Positions 1 through 8,173 are shown, numbered from the stretch's first letter. The stretch is DNA of 39,695 bases from an uncultured Collinsella sp. (GCA_900551365.1 URVZ01000007.1:1-39695), one strand, 5' to 3'. A program made the numbers and translations. The notes: generated by a model not told the origin, from the sequence alone.

Positions 1-50
1 GGGCGCCGCTGACCGGTGGACGGCACCGAGCCGTACGCTTGAACTGAGAA

Positions 51-80
51 GGGGGAGGCCTCGCGGCCTCCCCCTTTTTT
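51..80 (+). terminator. Rho-independent terminator of an off-window gene
   Basis: A 10-bp GC stem (51-60 with 65-74), loop TCGC, is followed by six T residues. It ends whatever transcript enters from the left. The first 47 bases may be the tail of a coding region (one frame reads to a TGA at 45-47), but nothing in them is recognisable. Confidence 0.85.
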
Positions 81-102
81 GCGTTTACCGGGCATAAATG
101 AC

Positions 103-127
103 GGCTTATAGGACAAAATGTGTGTCC
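103..127 (+). repeat. Left terminal inverted repeat of the IS
   Basis: This matches the reverse complement of 1432-1456 over 25 bp. Inside it the motif GGACA-N7-TGTCC is itself a partial palindrome, probably the core bound by transposase. Confidence 0.93.
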
Positions 128-133
128 ACGTTG

Positions 134-164
134 GGGGCATCGGCGCAGGTCGATGCCCCTTTTT
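134..164 (+). terminator. Terminator inside the IS left end
   Basis: A 9-bp stem (134-142 with 151-159) around an 8-nt loop is followed by five T residues. It lies between the left end and the transposase gene, where it would stop transcription entering from the chromosome. Confidence 0.75.
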
Positions 165-200
165 CAGCCGTTTAAATTCCGTGCCCGCTTTTAACCGCTC

Positions 201-217
201 GGACAGAATGTGTGTCC
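201..217 (+). repeat. Internal copy of the IS end core
   Basis: GGACAGAATGTGTGTCC repeats the core of the left end (GGACAAAATGTGTGTCC at 111-127) with one mismatch, 90 bp further in and just upstream of the transposase gene. It is a likely second transposase-binding site, which could serve transposition or repression of the transposase promoter. Confidence 0.7.
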
Positions 218-288
218 GGTTGCCTATCGTTCCCGCAGGTAGATAACCTTTTCCGGAACCGTTAAATATCCTTTCGGAAGAGGTGCCC

Positions 289-1407
289 ATGAAGGCCGTT
301 TATTGCCCCTACTGCGGCGGTCGGACCAAGCGCAACGGCAGGACCTCATCGGGGTCCCAGCGGTGGAGGTGCACGGCCTGCGGCGCGTCGACGACGGTGA
401 GGTACGACGACACGGCGACGAGGCTGGACGAGTTCCTCGGGTGGCTCCTCTCCAAGGACTCCCAGGCGGCGATGCCGGGCGGCGGGCGGTCCTTCAGGCG
501 CAGGACGGCCGAGTTCTGGGAGGTCTGGCCGATGCCCGTCCCCGACGGCGAGCTGCACCGCGTGCTCCACGTCGACGGGATCTGGGTCGCGCGCGACCTC
601 GTCGTGCTCATATGCTGCAGCGGCGAGAGGGTGGTCTCCTGGTACATGGCGAGGTCGGAGAACTCGAGGGCGTGGTCGGCCCTCATGTCGCCGATCCCGG
701 CGCCCGAGGTGGTCGTCACCGACGGCGGGAGCGGGTTCGCCAAGGCCGTGCGCGAGACCTGGCCGCGCACCAGGGTCCAGAGGTGCACCTTCCACGCCTT
801 CTCGCAGGTCAAGCGCTACACGACGACGCGGCCGAAGCTCCAGGCGGGGCGCGAGCTCTACCTCATCGCGCGCGACCTCATGGGCATCGAGACGCTGCAC
901 CAGGCCGAGCTCTGGGTCGAGCGCTACCTCGACTGGTGCGGGTTCTGGGCCGACTTCCTGGAGGACAGGACCGTGGTGGACGGCAGGAGGGTCTACACCC
1001 ACGAGAGGCTGAGGCGGGCGCGCTCGTCGCTGTCGTCGCTGGTGTCGGCGGGGACGCTGTTCACCTACCTCGACCCCGCCCTAGCCAAGGCCGGCCCGCT
1101 GCCGTCGACCAACAACATGATCGAGGGAGGGGTGAACTCGCAGCTGAGGGCCGTCCTGCGCAACCACCGGGGGCTGACGTCGGTCAAGCGCGTGAAGGCG
1201 GTGTTCTGGTGGTGCCACGCGCACTCGGGGGACGCGAGGACGGCGCGCGAGAAGCTCGCCGCGATGCCGACCGACGCGGACATCGACTTCCTGTTCAGCG
1301 TCTACTCCGCCTCGCCGTCGCGCGAGGACGGAGGGCCGGAGTGGGGCGACAGGGCCGTGTGGGAGGACCTCCACCACAGGGACCCGTACCCGTTCTGGCT
1401 TGATTAA
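289..1407 (+). CDS. IS1249-family transposase
   Basis: A DDE transposase of 372 aa. The N-terminus carries a zinc ribbon (CPYCGG at about residues 6-11 and CTACGA at about 29-34), typical of IS1249 proteins. The catalytic core shows an acidic residue in HVDGIWVARD, a second in VVTDGGSGF, and the final Glu in NNMIEGGVNSQLR. A Cys/His-rich stretch (RCTFHAF) lies between. I chose ATG at 289 because GGAAGAGG at 275-282 is correctly spaced for it, whereas an in-frame GTG at 283 would overlap that ribosome site. The length is close to that of the family and no frameshift is seen. It acts on the 25-bp ends described above. The codon choice is more GC-rich and AGG-rich (arginine) than that of neighbouring genes, consistent with a foreign origin. 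Confidence 0.92.
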   Translation: MKAVYCPYCGGRTKRNGRTSSGSQRWRCTACGASTTVRYDDTATRLDEFLGWLLSKDSQAAMPGGGRSFRRRTAEFWEVWPMPVPDGELHRVLHVDGIWVARDLVVLICCSGERVVSWYMARSENSRAWSALMSPIPAPEVVVTDGGSGFAKAVRETWPRTRVQRCTFHAFSQVKRYTTTRPKLQAGRELYLIARDLMGIETLHQAELWVERYLDWCGFWADFLEDRTVVDGRRVYTHERLRRARSSLSSLVSAGTLFTYLDPALAKAGPLPSTNNMIEGGVNSQLRAVLRNHRGLTSVKRVKAVFWWCHAHSGDARTAREKLAAMPTDADIDFLFSVYSASPSREDGGPEWGDRAVWEDLHHRDPYPFWLD

Positions 1408-1431
1408 TGGATAGAAACGGATGTTCTATCG

Positions 1432-1456
1432 GGACACACATTTTGTCCTATAAGCC
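1432..1456 (-). repeat. Right terminal inverted repeat of the IS
   Basis: This is the perfect 25-bp partner of the left end, followed directly by the second copy of the TAAATGAC target duplication. Confidence 0.93.
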
Positions 1457-1506
1457 TAAATGACTCATTTACGCCAGACGATTTAATTCTTTTTGGTATT
1501 GAGCTT

Positions 1507-1974
1507 TTATTTAAAGAAAATAAAACGAATAACAAGGGCAACTGCTATGGCTGCAATGATCAAAAGCAGGATTGTCAGTCGATGCTGCTTGCGTCGTTTA
1601 CTTGACGAAACGAAGATTGATTTTCCCTGTTTTGGCGTTTCGAGATAGCGAGCCGAATGCGTCAAGGTTTGCTTTGGTCGAGGACCTCTTTGTTGATGAG
1701 CGGCGGATGCTTTCATCGGCTCATCACTAGCTGCGCTGTTTTTAGATAATGGTGCGTCTTTCAGATATACAGGGTCTCCCGAGGCGACGCCCATATGTTT
1801 GCGTCCCGTTTGGGCATCCTCGAGCGTTTGATATCGATTTCTCGTCACATACTCGGGCTCAGGATCATTAATGGGCTCTTGCGAGATGTGGGGGCGATGG
1901 AACCGTGGCGGCTGCGTGGAAGTTTCTTCCCCCTGCGTCTGCATAAACATTTTGTTCTGGTTTTGGTCGTCCAT
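1507..1974 (-). CDS. Small protein with a C-terminal membrane anchor
   Basis: The protein has 155 aa and I recognise no family. Residues 1 to about 125 are polar, Gln/Pro/Ser-rich and probably disordered. A basic patch (SSKRRKQHR) precedes one hydrophobic segment (LTILLLIIAAIAVALVIRFI) at the extreme C-terminus, followed by only FFK. This suggests a tail-anchored topology with the bulk of the protein in the cytoplasm. The start is supported by AAAGGG a few bases upstream. It is transcribed divergently from hsp20, with 277 bp between the two. A real gene is likely because of the coherent TM segment and the ribosome site; the function is unknown. Confidence 0.7.
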   Translation of the reverse strand: MDDQNQNKMFMQTQGEETSTQPPRFHRPHISQEPINDPEPEYVTRNRYQTLEDAQTGRKHMGVASGDPVYLKDAPLSKNSAASDEPMKASAAHQQRGPRPKQTLTHSARYLETPKQGKSIFVSSSKRRKQHRLTILLLIIAAIAVALVIRFIFFK

Positions 1975-2024
1975 GATGCCCTTTAGCTCGTTACCAACAA
2001 CGTGTACGCGCTCATTGTAAGCCC

Positions 2025-2064
2025 CTTGTTATTTATAGCTGCGAACATACTTGTTATTTAAGCT
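2025..2064. repeat. Direct repeat CTTGTTATTTA in the hsp20 upstream region
   Basis: CTTGTTATTTATAGCT (2025-2040) and CTTGTTATTTAAGCT (2050-2064) are near-identical and start 25 bp apart. They could be a paired regulatory site between the divergent genes. Confidence 0.45.
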
Positions 2065-2094
2065 CTGGTTCAAAGAACCTTAACCTTCCTAAAA

Positions 2095-2115
2095 CCTGAG
2101 TCATACGCACTTAGA
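2095..2115. promoter_or_regulatory. HAIR-like inverted repeat upstream of hsp20
   Basis: CCTGAGT-N7-ACTTAGA resembles the HspR operator HAIR (CTTGAGT-N7-ACTCAAG) in spacing and in the left half; the right half is poor. TATAGT boxes follow at 2122-2127 and 2146-2151. Heat-shock control of hsp20 by HspR is plausible but not shown. Confidence 0.3.
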
Positions 2116-2251
2116 TATGCTTATAGTACTGGACTCAAAAAACTTTATAGTCGATGTATATATGAGCACTGGGTGGGCATATATAAGAGCGTCAAAAGAA
2201 GTCCCAGTCACCTGGAGGATGACTCGGCAGTCCTATAAAGGAGTGGTAAAC

Positions 2252-2683
2252 ATGGCAAGCATGGTTCCTTATCGTTCGGTTTTTGGCGTTCGTCCCTCTG
2301 CAAGCTCGCTGTTCGATCTGTTTGATGATATGAGCGACCTAGCGAACAGCTCGATTGCCTCTAAGGCGTTCCCCGTTGACGTTGAGGATAAGGGCGATGG
2401 CTATGAGGTCAAGGCTTATCTGACCGGCGTCGCCAAGGACGATATCGATGTCGAGCTTAACGAGGGTCGTCTGTCCATTAGCGTGAATGTCGAGGAAGAC
2501 GAGGAGAACGAGGGCAAGAACTTCCTGCAGAAGGAGTTCAGCTCGTACAGCGCGACGCGTGGCGTGTATCTTAAGGACGCTTCGAGCGAGGGCCTCTCGG
2601 CTAAGTACGCTGACGGCATCCTGACCGTTACGGTTCCCAAGATCGTCGAGAAGAAGAACGTTACGAAGATCTCCATCGAATAA
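2252..2683 (+). CDS. Hsp20/alpha-crystallin small heat-shock protein
   Basis: An ATP-independent holdase chaperone of 143 aa. Residues about 30-143 form the alpha-crystallin domain: FPVDVEDKGDGYEVKAYLTGVAKDDIDVELNEG opens it (quoted here as FPVDVED...DIDVELNEG), and the closing strand A-x-x-x-DGILTVTVPK is the family signature near the C-terminus. ATG at 2252 is chosen because AAAGGAG sits 7-8 bases upstream; the reading frame is open further upstream, but that part is AT-rich promoter DNA. The gene stands alone, with a strong terminator 30 bp after its stop. The long AT-rich upstream region with a HAIR-like repeat suggests stress control. Confidence 0.93.
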   Translation: MASMVPYRSVFGVRPSASSLFDLFDDMSDLANSSIASKAFPVDVEDKGDGYEVKAYLTGVAKDDIDVELNEGRLSISVNVEEDEENEGKNFLQKEFSSYSATRGVYLKDASSEGLSAKYADGILTVTVPKIVEKKNVTKISIE

Positions 2684-2716
2684 CTTCGTTGGTGTTCTTC
2701 GCTATTAAAAGACAAC

Positions 2717-2750
2717 AAAAGGGGCTGGGAAGCGATTCCCGGCCCCTTTT
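2717..2750. terminator. Bidirectional terminator between hsp20 and the metallo-hydrolase gene
   Basis: Stem AAAAGGGGCTGGGA pairs with TCCCGGCCCCTTTT around a short loop. A-run and T-run on opposite sides let it work for both converging genes. Confidence 0.88.
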
Positions 2751-2765
2751 GCTGTTTAGGACAGT

Positions 2766-3575
2766 CTATTGAATGGTTGCTGGCCGATACTGGCTTGCGG
2801 GGCGTATCGAGAGTTTTCGCGATCCTTGGAGAAGGGTGGCGGAGCTGCCGAGCTCGTCATCCAGGGTTGCGGCTAGAGCTTTGGCATAGCTTTTGACGGT
2901 AAGGCTCGGACGATTGTTGTCTTGGCTGATATGCATGGCAATGAGCTGTTCGGTGCGATCGGTAACAAGTTCGCGCGCGGCTTCGGCGGCTTGGCCGTTG
3001 GAGAGGTGTCCCCTTGCAGACAGGATGCGCTCCTGAAGAAAGTGGGGATATTCTCCCTCGCGCAGCATGGTCACATCGTGGTTGCTTTCGAGCGCGAGGA
3101 CTCGACAATCTTTGAGGGTGTTCATGGCTTGGCTCGATAGCTCTCCGGTGTCGGTAGCAAAGCCGATGGAATCATCGAGGGCGTCGAATCGAAAGCCGAT
3201 TGGATTTATGACATCGTGTGATGTTGAGTAGGTTTGCACGTGGATGCCGGCAATGGATAGGGTGTCACCGGGGTCGAATTCCTCGACAGGCAGATGCGAA
3301 AGATTTTCTTTGCTCGAAAGTGTGCCCCTGCTGGCAAAGAGGGGACCGTGCCAGTGCTTGCACCAGACATCGAGACCCTTGATGTGATCGCTATGCTCAT
3401 GAGTAATGAGAAGAGCCGAGACGTTGTCTGCCGAGAGCCCCAGTTCTGCCATGCGCTTTAATGTCTCGCGGCGAGACAGTCCGTCATCGACCATAATGAG
3501 CCCCTGCGGGCCCTCGATGAGTGCGCAGTTGCCTTTAGAGCCACTGCCGAGGATATGAAGGTGCAGACGAGACAT
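2766..3575 (-). CDS. MBL-fold metallo-hydrolase, WalJ/YycJ-like
   Basis: A metallo-beta-lactamase-fold enzyme of 269 aa. The metal-binding signature THEHSDHI lies at about residues 59-66. Further ligands are likely the His in TSHDV, the Asp in ATDTGEL and the His in AMHIS. The opening HILGSGSKGNCALIE matches the WalJ (YycJ) branch, which is thought to be a nuclease or phosphodiesterase linked to cell-wall or DNA metabolism in Firmicutes. No WalRK two-component genes are adjacent here, so the name rests on similarity only. It is divergent from tilS, with 48 bp between the starts. The ribosome site is weak. Confidence 0.88.
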   Translation of the reverse strand: MSRLHLHILGSGSKGNCALIEGPQGLIMVDDGLSRRETLKRMAELGLSADNVSALLITHEHSDHIKGLDVWCKHWHGPLFASRGTLSSKENLSHLPVEEFDPGDTLSIAGIHVQTYSTSHDVINPIGFRFDALDDSIGFATDTGELSSQAMNTLKDCRVLALESNHDVTMLREGEYPHFLQERILSARGHLSNGQAAEAARELVTDRTEQLIAMHISQDNNRPSLTVKSYAKALAATLDDELGSSATLLQGSRKLSIRPASQYRPATIQ

Positions 3576-3623
3576 AAGATTCCAAAGGATACAATGGGTG
3601 CGGACGAATAGAGGAGGAAGTGA

Positions 3624-5162
3624 ATGCCAACGGTATCACAGCATTACGGACACCATGCCGTGCCTGGGGCAGTCGATGAGACCCGGACGAGACAGCAGGC
3701 TGCTCCTGTCGTGCTCATGGTATCAGGCGGCGCGGACTCGACGGCACTGCTTCTTATGGCGTGCACATCAAAGCTGGATATCCAAGACGGACGCGGTGTT
3801 GCCCCCATTGCTCGCGAGCGCCTGCATGTGCTGCATGTAAACCATCATCTGCGCGGCAAGGCGTCCGATGGCGACGAGGCCTTTGTGCGTGAGCTCTGCG
3901 CGCAATATGGTTTACCGCTGTGTGTGGAGCACGCTTATTTTGATGGGGAGTCGGGCAATATTGAGGCCGCGGCCCGCGAGGTGCGCTATGCCGCGGCGCG
4001 GAGGTATGTTCGCGAACTCTGCGCCCAGACGGGGGCGCCGCGAACGGCGGCTCGTATCTGCACCGCGCACACGTCTTCGGATCGCGCGGAAACGTTTTTG
4101 ATGAACGCGATTAAGGGTTCGGGGCCCGCTGGTCTATCGAGCATTCCTCGCCGGAGGAATATCGTGGTGCGTCCCTTGCTCGACCTAACTCATGGCGAGC
4201 TCGTGGGCTATCTACAGGTACATGGTCAGCCGTGGCGTGAAGACGAGAGCAATGAGGATATCTCGTATCTGCGAAACTACGTGCGCCATCGAGTGATGCC
4301 GGTGGTGGCGCAGCGCAACGCGGGCGTCTGCAAGACGATTGGCGCCGCCTGTGAGATCTTGGGTGATGAAGATGCGTTTCTATCCCAGCTGTCGGCACAG
4401 GCGTTTCGAAGCTGTTTGCGCAAAGAGGCAGCGGGCGCGCTGGTGCTCGATGCCAGGCGCCTTGCTGCGGCCGAGGTGGTAATCGCGCGGCGCATCGTGC
4501 GACTGGCGATTAAGCGCATCGATCCGGACGCTCGTCCCGAGATGCGACATGTGGAGCGAGTCCTTTCCTGCGTTGCCGAGGGCGCCGGCTCGGTCACGCT
4601 TCCGGCGGGGATTGACGCACGCATTGAGTTTGGCATGCTGGCGTTTAAGGCGCCGGCGGCTCGCGAGGGCCTGGTCGCGGACTGGGTTACCGTACCCGGT
4701 CGTTTGCCGTTGGGCGGGGGGCGCATGCTGGTCGCAGAGCCGATGGCCGTTGAGCCGGGATGCGATATCGTGCGCCGCGCCCGTGAGCTTGCGGTTGCCG
4801 GGGAAGTGACAGCTTTGGTAGACGCGGCTGCCCTGGGTTTTGCCGACAGCGATAGTGAGCGGATCCTGGCGGGCTCACGTGGCGAGATCCCTGCAGAGGC
4901 GCGATTGGCGCGCCTGTGGGTGGACGGTCCCGCACCGGGAGACGTGATGTGCCCGTTAGGAATGAGTGGCCGAAGCAAGAAGGTATCCGACTTGCTAGGC
5001 GAGGCTCGCATTCCCGTTTCCGAGCGCGCCGGCGTGCCCGTGGTGAGGACGGCGCCGGGAGGTGCCGTGGTGTGGGTCGCCGGAGTTCGCGCGGACGAAC
5101 GTTTTAAATGCACGGCGGCGACGCGTGTGGCTTATCTGCTTCGCGTGGTTGACGCGGATTAG
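3624..5162 (+). CDS. tilS: tRNA(Ile)-lysidine synthase
   Basis: This enzyme attaches lysine to C34 of the CAU-anticodon isoleucine tRNA, using ATP, so that it reads AUA. The PP-loop SGGADS is at residues 34-39 and the N-type ATPase domain continues to about residue 230 (HVNHHLRG, ARE-x-RY, HTSSDRAET). The C-terminal half carries the tRNA-binding TilS domain, ending with the typical KKVSDLL...IP...R region. At 512 aa it is somewhat longer than the E. coli enzyme. ATG at 3624 is preceded by GAGGAGG. It leads the conserved tilS-hpt-ftsH block, separated from hpt by 148 bp. A TACAAT box at 3590-3595 is a possible -10. Confidence 0.95.
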   Translation: MPTVSQHYGHHAVPGAVDETRTRQQAAPVVLMVSGGADSTALLLMACTSKLDIQDGRGVAPIARERLHVLHVNHHLRGKASDGDEAFVRELCAQYGLPLCVEHAYFDGESGNIEAAAREVRYAAARRYVRELCAQTGAPRTAARICTAHTSSDRAETFLMNAIKGSGPAGLSSIPRRRNIVVRPLLDLTHGELVGYLQVHGQPWREDESNEDISYLRNYVRHRVMPVVAQRNAGVCKTIGAACEILGDEDAFLSQLSAQAFRSCLRKEAAGALVLDARRLAAAEVVIARRIVRLAIKRIDPDARPEMRHVERVLSCVAEGAGSVTLPAGIDARIEFGMLAFKAPAAREGLVADWVTVPGRLPLGGGRMLVAEPMAVEPGCDIVRRARELAVAGEVTALVDAAALGFADSDSERILAGSRGEIPAEARLARLWVDGPAPGDVMCPLGMSGRSKKVSDLLGEARIPVSERAGVPVVRTAPGGAVVWVAGVRADERFKCTAATRVAYLLRVVDAD

Positions 5163-5244
5163 CCCCTCGCACCAGCTGTTCTGTGCGGCGTTGACGGTAT
5201 TCCCGCGCTGATGGTGCGCGGGCTGGAAAATATACCCCGTGCGC

Positions 5245-5253
5245 TGCTAGAAT
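5245..5253 (+). promoter_or_regulatory. Extended -10 promoter element upstream of hpt
   Basis: TGCTAGAAT is an extended -10 (TGn followed by TAGAAT), 57 bp before the hpt start. No good -35 is present, as is normal for extended -10 promoters. It would drive hpt-ftsH independently of tilS. Confidence 0.5.
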
Positions 5254-5310
5254 GTGTAGTTCGCGTCCATGCGGCGGTGTGTGGGCGATTAAGCACAAGA
5301 AAGGGTTGTC

Positions 5311-5859
5311 ATGGCTTCTCAACATCCGGATATCGAGAAGGTTCTGTTTACGCAGGAGGATATCGACGGCATCGTTTCTCGCCTGGGCGAGGAGATCACT
5401 CGCGACTACGCGGGTAAGGATCTGGTGCTGATCGCGGTTCTGCGCGGTGCCGTTGTCTTTATGGGCGACCTGATGCGCAAGATTGAGCTACCGACCAACA
5501 TCGATTTCATGGCTGTTTCGAGCTATGGCGACGGTGTGAAGTCTTCGGGCATCGTGCGTATCATTAAGGATCTGGATATCGACATCCGTGGTCGCGACGT
5601 GCTGATCGTCGAGGACATTCTGGACTCGGGCCTGACCCTCAAGTACCTGATGAAGAACCTCGAGAGCCGCAAGCCCGCTTCGCTGGAGGTCGCTGCCTTC
5701 CTGTGGAAGGACGTTGAGGACCGCACCTCGGCCATCACGCCCAAGTATGTTGGAACCCATTGCCCCGATGCCTTTGTGGTGGGCTACGGCCTCGACTATG
5801 CCGAGCGCTATCGTAACCTTCCGTATCTGGGCATTTTGAAACCGGAGGTTTATTCGTAA
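5311..5859 (+). CDS. hpt: Hypoxanthine phosphoribosyltransferase
   Basis: A purine salvage enzyme that converts hypoxanthine or guanine plus PRPP to IMP or GMP. The PRPP-binding motif VLIVEDILDSGLTL lies at about residues 97-110. The N-terminal segment with VLRGAVVFMGDLMRKI and the C-terminal FVVGYGLDYAERYRNLPYLG are characteristic of bacterial HPRT. At 182 aa it is the usual length. ATG at 5311 follows AAAGGG. Only one base separates its stop from the ftsH start, so the two are co-transcribed and probably translationally coupled. Confidence 0.96.
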   Translation: MASQHPDIEKVLFTQEDIDGIVSRLGEEITRDYAGKDLVLIAVLRGAVVFMGDLMRKIELPTNIDFMAVSSYGDGVKSSGIVRIIKDLDIDIRGRDVLIVEDILDSGLTLKYLMKNLESRKPASLEVAAFLWKDVEDRTSAITPKYVGTHCPDAFVVGYGLDYAERYRNLPYLGILKPEVYS

Positions 5860-5860
5860 G

Positions 5861-8008
5861 ATGCCCGACGACCATAACGATAACAATTCCCAGACTCCCC
5901 GGGAGCCTAAGATCCCGGGGATGCCCGGAGGCAAGAAGCCCACGCGTACGGGCTGGCTGTATTTTATTTTGGCTTGCGCGCTTCTGGGCTACGCCTTCTT
6001 TAACATGGGCTCCGGCTTTGCCAATTCCAGCAATACCGTTAAGCTCGCGACGAGCGAGATGGTGAGCGCCATCAAGCAGGATCGCGTCGAAGATCTGACC
6101 TATACGGTTCAAGACGGAAGCGTGACGGGTCATTACTGGAAGACGAAGAAGGACAAGGGCGATACGAGCGAGCTCAAGAGCTTCTCCTCGACCTATGTCG
6201 GCTCCGATTCGCTTGCCGAGCTCATGTCGGAGCACCCCGATACCAAGTACATCGTCAACACCAACGATCCCGATTTTTGGGGCGACTTGGCGATGAGTGT
6301 GCTTCCGACGATCGCCCTTATCGCCATCATGTTCTACTTTATGCGCCAGATGATGGGCGCCAACAACAGGAACATGCAGTTTGGCAAGACCAACGCCAAG
6401 ACCAACGAGGCCACACGCCCCAAGGTCAAGTTTGAAGACGTTGCCGGCGTGGACGAGGCAGTCGAGGAGCTCGAGGAGATCCGTGACTTTTTGAGCGATC
6501 CGGATCGCTATCGCAAGCTGGGCGCCAAGATCCCGCGTGGCGTGTTGCTGGTTGGCCCTCCGGGCACCGGTAAAACGCTGCTGGCCAAGGCTGTTGCCGG
6601 CGAGGCGGGCGTGCCGTTCTTTAGCATCTCGGGTTCCGACTTTGTCGAGATGTTCGTAGGTGTCGGCGCCAGCCGTGTGCGTGACCTCTTTAAGGAGGCC
6701 AAGTCCCAGGCCCCGTCGATCATCTTCATCGATGAGATCGATGCCGTGGGACGTCAGCGCGGAGCTGGCTTGGGCGGCGGTCACGACGAGCGCGAGCAGA
6801 CGCTCAACCAGCTGCTGGTCGAGATGGACGGCTTTGAGGAAAGCGAGTCGGTCATCCTGATCGCTGCGACCAACCGTCCTGACATCCTGGATCCGGCATT
6901 GCTGCGTCCCGGCCGTTTTGACCGTCAGGTTACGGTCGACCGTCCGGATGTGAAGGGCCGCGAGCAGATCTTGCGCGTGCATGCCGAGAACAAGCCGATG
7001 GACGAGGACGTTAAGTTTGAGAAGCTCGCCCAGATGACCGTTGGCTTTACTGGTGCCGATTTGGCGAACCTGCTCAACGAGTCTGCGTTGCTGGCCGCTC
7101 GCCGTCATCGTTCCGTGATCTCGATGGACGAGGTCGAGGAATCGATGGAGCGCGTGATTGCCGGACCGCAGCGCAAGGGTCGCGTGATGACCGAGGCCGA
7201 GCGCACCACGATTGCCTACCACGAGAGCGGTCACGCCCTGGTGGGCCACATCCTGGAGCACTCCGATCCGGTCCACAAGATCTCGATCGTCAGCCGCGGT
7301 CAGGCTCTGGGCTACACGCTGCAGCTTCCGCAGGAGGACCACTTCCTCAAGACCAAGAACGAGATGCTCGACGAGCTCGCCGTGTTCTTGGGCGGTCGCG
7401 TTGCCGAGGAGCTCATGTGCGATGACATTACGTCGGGCGCGAGCAACGATCTGGAGCGCGCAACCAAGATGGCGCGCGAGATGGTCACGCGCCTGGGCAT
7501 GAGCGAGGAGCTGGGCACGCAAGTGTTTGGCGAGGCGCAACATCAGGTGTTCCTTGGTCGCGATTACGCCGATCACCAGGATTACTCCGAGGAGACGGCG
7601 CGCCGTATCGATATCGAGGTTCAGCGCATTATGCGTGAGGCCCATCGTCGTGCGGTCGAGATCCTGGACGCCCGTCGCGATCAGCTCGATCTGATGGCGA
7701 AGGTGCTGCTTGAGCGCGAGACCGTCGAAGGCGACGCCGTGAACGCCCTGCTCGACAACGAGTGGGATGCCTACCTTGAGCGCGAGGGCGATATCCTGGC
7801 GGCCAAGGAGGAGCGCAACGCCAAGGCGGCCGGCATGCCGACCAAGAAGCGTGCGCCTCGCATGAGCGAGGAGGAACTTGCGGCAGATGCCGCGGCCTTT
7901 GCGCAGGCGGCCATGCAGGAGGATGCCGAAGCCGCATCCGATGATGCTGACGATGACCATGCCGTCGTCGGTGCCGATGTCGACACCGACGACGACGCCG
8001 ACAAATAG
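5861..8008 (+). CDS. ftsH: ATP-dependent zinc metalloprotease FtsH
   Basis: A membrane-anchored AAA+ protease that degrades misfolded membrane proteins and short-lived regulators. Two TM segments (about residues 27-47 and 143-162) flank an extracytoplasmic domain. The AAA module has Walker A GPPGTGKT (about 231-238), Walker B IIFIDEID and the arginine-finger region RPGRFDRQ. The M41 protease domain has the zinc motif HESGH at about residue 454 and the third ligand region TSGASNDLERAT. The C-terminal tail is unusually acidic and Ala-rich (many Asp and Glu after about residue 665), a feature of actinobacterial FtsH. The total is 715 aa. It is the last gene of the tilS-hpt-ftsH block and is followed by a terminator. 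Confidence 0.97.
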   Translation: MPDDHNDNNSQTPREPKIPGMPGGKKPTRTGWLYFILACALLGYAFFNMGSGFANSSNTVKLATSEMVSAIKQDRVEDLTYTVQDGSVTGHYWKTKKDKGDTSELKSFSSTYVGSDSLAELMSEHPDTKYIVNTNDPDFWGDLAMSVLPTIALIAIMFYFMRQMMGANNRNMQFGKTNAKTNEATRPKVKFEDVAGVDEAVEELEEIRDFLSDPDRYRKLGAKIPRGVLLVGPPGTGKTLLAKAVAGEAGVPFFSISGSDFVEMFVGVGASRVRDLFKEAKSQAPSIIFIDEIDAVGRQRGAGLGGGHDEREQTLNQLLVEMDGFEESESVILIAATNRPDILDPALLRPGRFDRQVTVDRPDVKGREQILRVHAENKPMDEDVKFEKLAQMTVGFTGADLANLLNESALLAARRHRSVISMDEVEESMERVIAGPQRKGRVMTEAERTTIAYHESGHALVGHILEHSDPVHKISIVSRGQALGYTLQLPQEDHFLKTKNEMLDELAVFLGGRVAEELMCDDITSGASNDLERATKMAREMVTRLGMSEELGTQVFGEAQHQVFLGRDYADHQDYSEETARRIDIEVQRIMREAHRRAVEILDARRDQLDLMAKVLLERETVEGDAVNALLDNEWDAYLEREGDILAAKEERNAKAAGMPTKKRAPRMSEEELAADAAAFAQAAMQEDAEAASDDADDDHAVVGADVDTDDDADK

Positions 8009-8020
8009 TCTTTGTGGCGA

Positions 8021-8058
8021 AAGCCTCCGCGGGGAAACCTGCGGAGGCTTTTTCTTTT
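8021..8058 (+). terminator. Terminator after ftsH
   Basis: Stem AAGCCTCCGC / GCGGAGGCTT around a 10-nt loop, followed by a T-rich run. Confidence 0.9.
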
Positions 8059-8077
8059 GAGCGATATGGGGCCGTCT

Positions 8078-8137
8078 GTTGATTGGGGACAGACTTAAAT
8101 GAGCGTTTTCACGCATTTAAGTCTGTCCCCAATCAAC
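8078..8137. repeat. Long palindromic REP-like element with GGGGACAG core
   Basis: Two perfect 24-bp arms (8078-8101 and 8114-8137), containing GGGGACAGACTTAAAT, enclose a 12-nt loop. It sits between the ftsH terminator and the aminotransferase promoter. It shares the GGGACAG core with other intergenic inverted repeats of this window. Confidence 0.85.
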
Positions 8138-8167
8138 ATTGCTGCGGCACTTTGCTCGGCTAAAGCG

Positions 8168-8173
8168 TACAAT
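8168..8173 (+). promoter_or_regulatory. Possible -10 box of the aminotransferase gene
   Basis: TACAAT, 25 bp upstream of the start codon. No convincing -35 is seen. The same hexamer recurs at other likely promoters in the window. Confidence 0.4.

Larger units (their letters stand above)
103..1456 (+). mobile_element. Complete IS1249-type (IS256-related) insertion sequence
   Basis: The element is 1354 bp long. Its ends are 25-bp perfect inverted repeats, 103-127 and 1432-1456, each beginning GGCTTATAGGACAAAATG when read inward. It is flanked by the 8-bp direct duplication TAAATGAC at 95-102 and 1457-1464, the size expected of the IS256 group. One intact transposase gene fills most of it. The clean target duplication and intact gene suggest a recent, possibly still active insertion. 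It landed between a terminator and a minus-strand gene, so no reading frame is visibly broken. Confidence 0.93.

Noticed and set aside
1..47. Tail of a structural RNA or coding gene at the left edge
   Set aside because: Too short to identify. It ends before a good terminator, but no tRNA, SRP or tmRNA feature is seen.
5735..8116. A 793-codon minus-strand open frame opposite ftsH
   Set aside because: It lies antisense to a certain ftsH gene, has no recognisable motif and has low-complexity composition.
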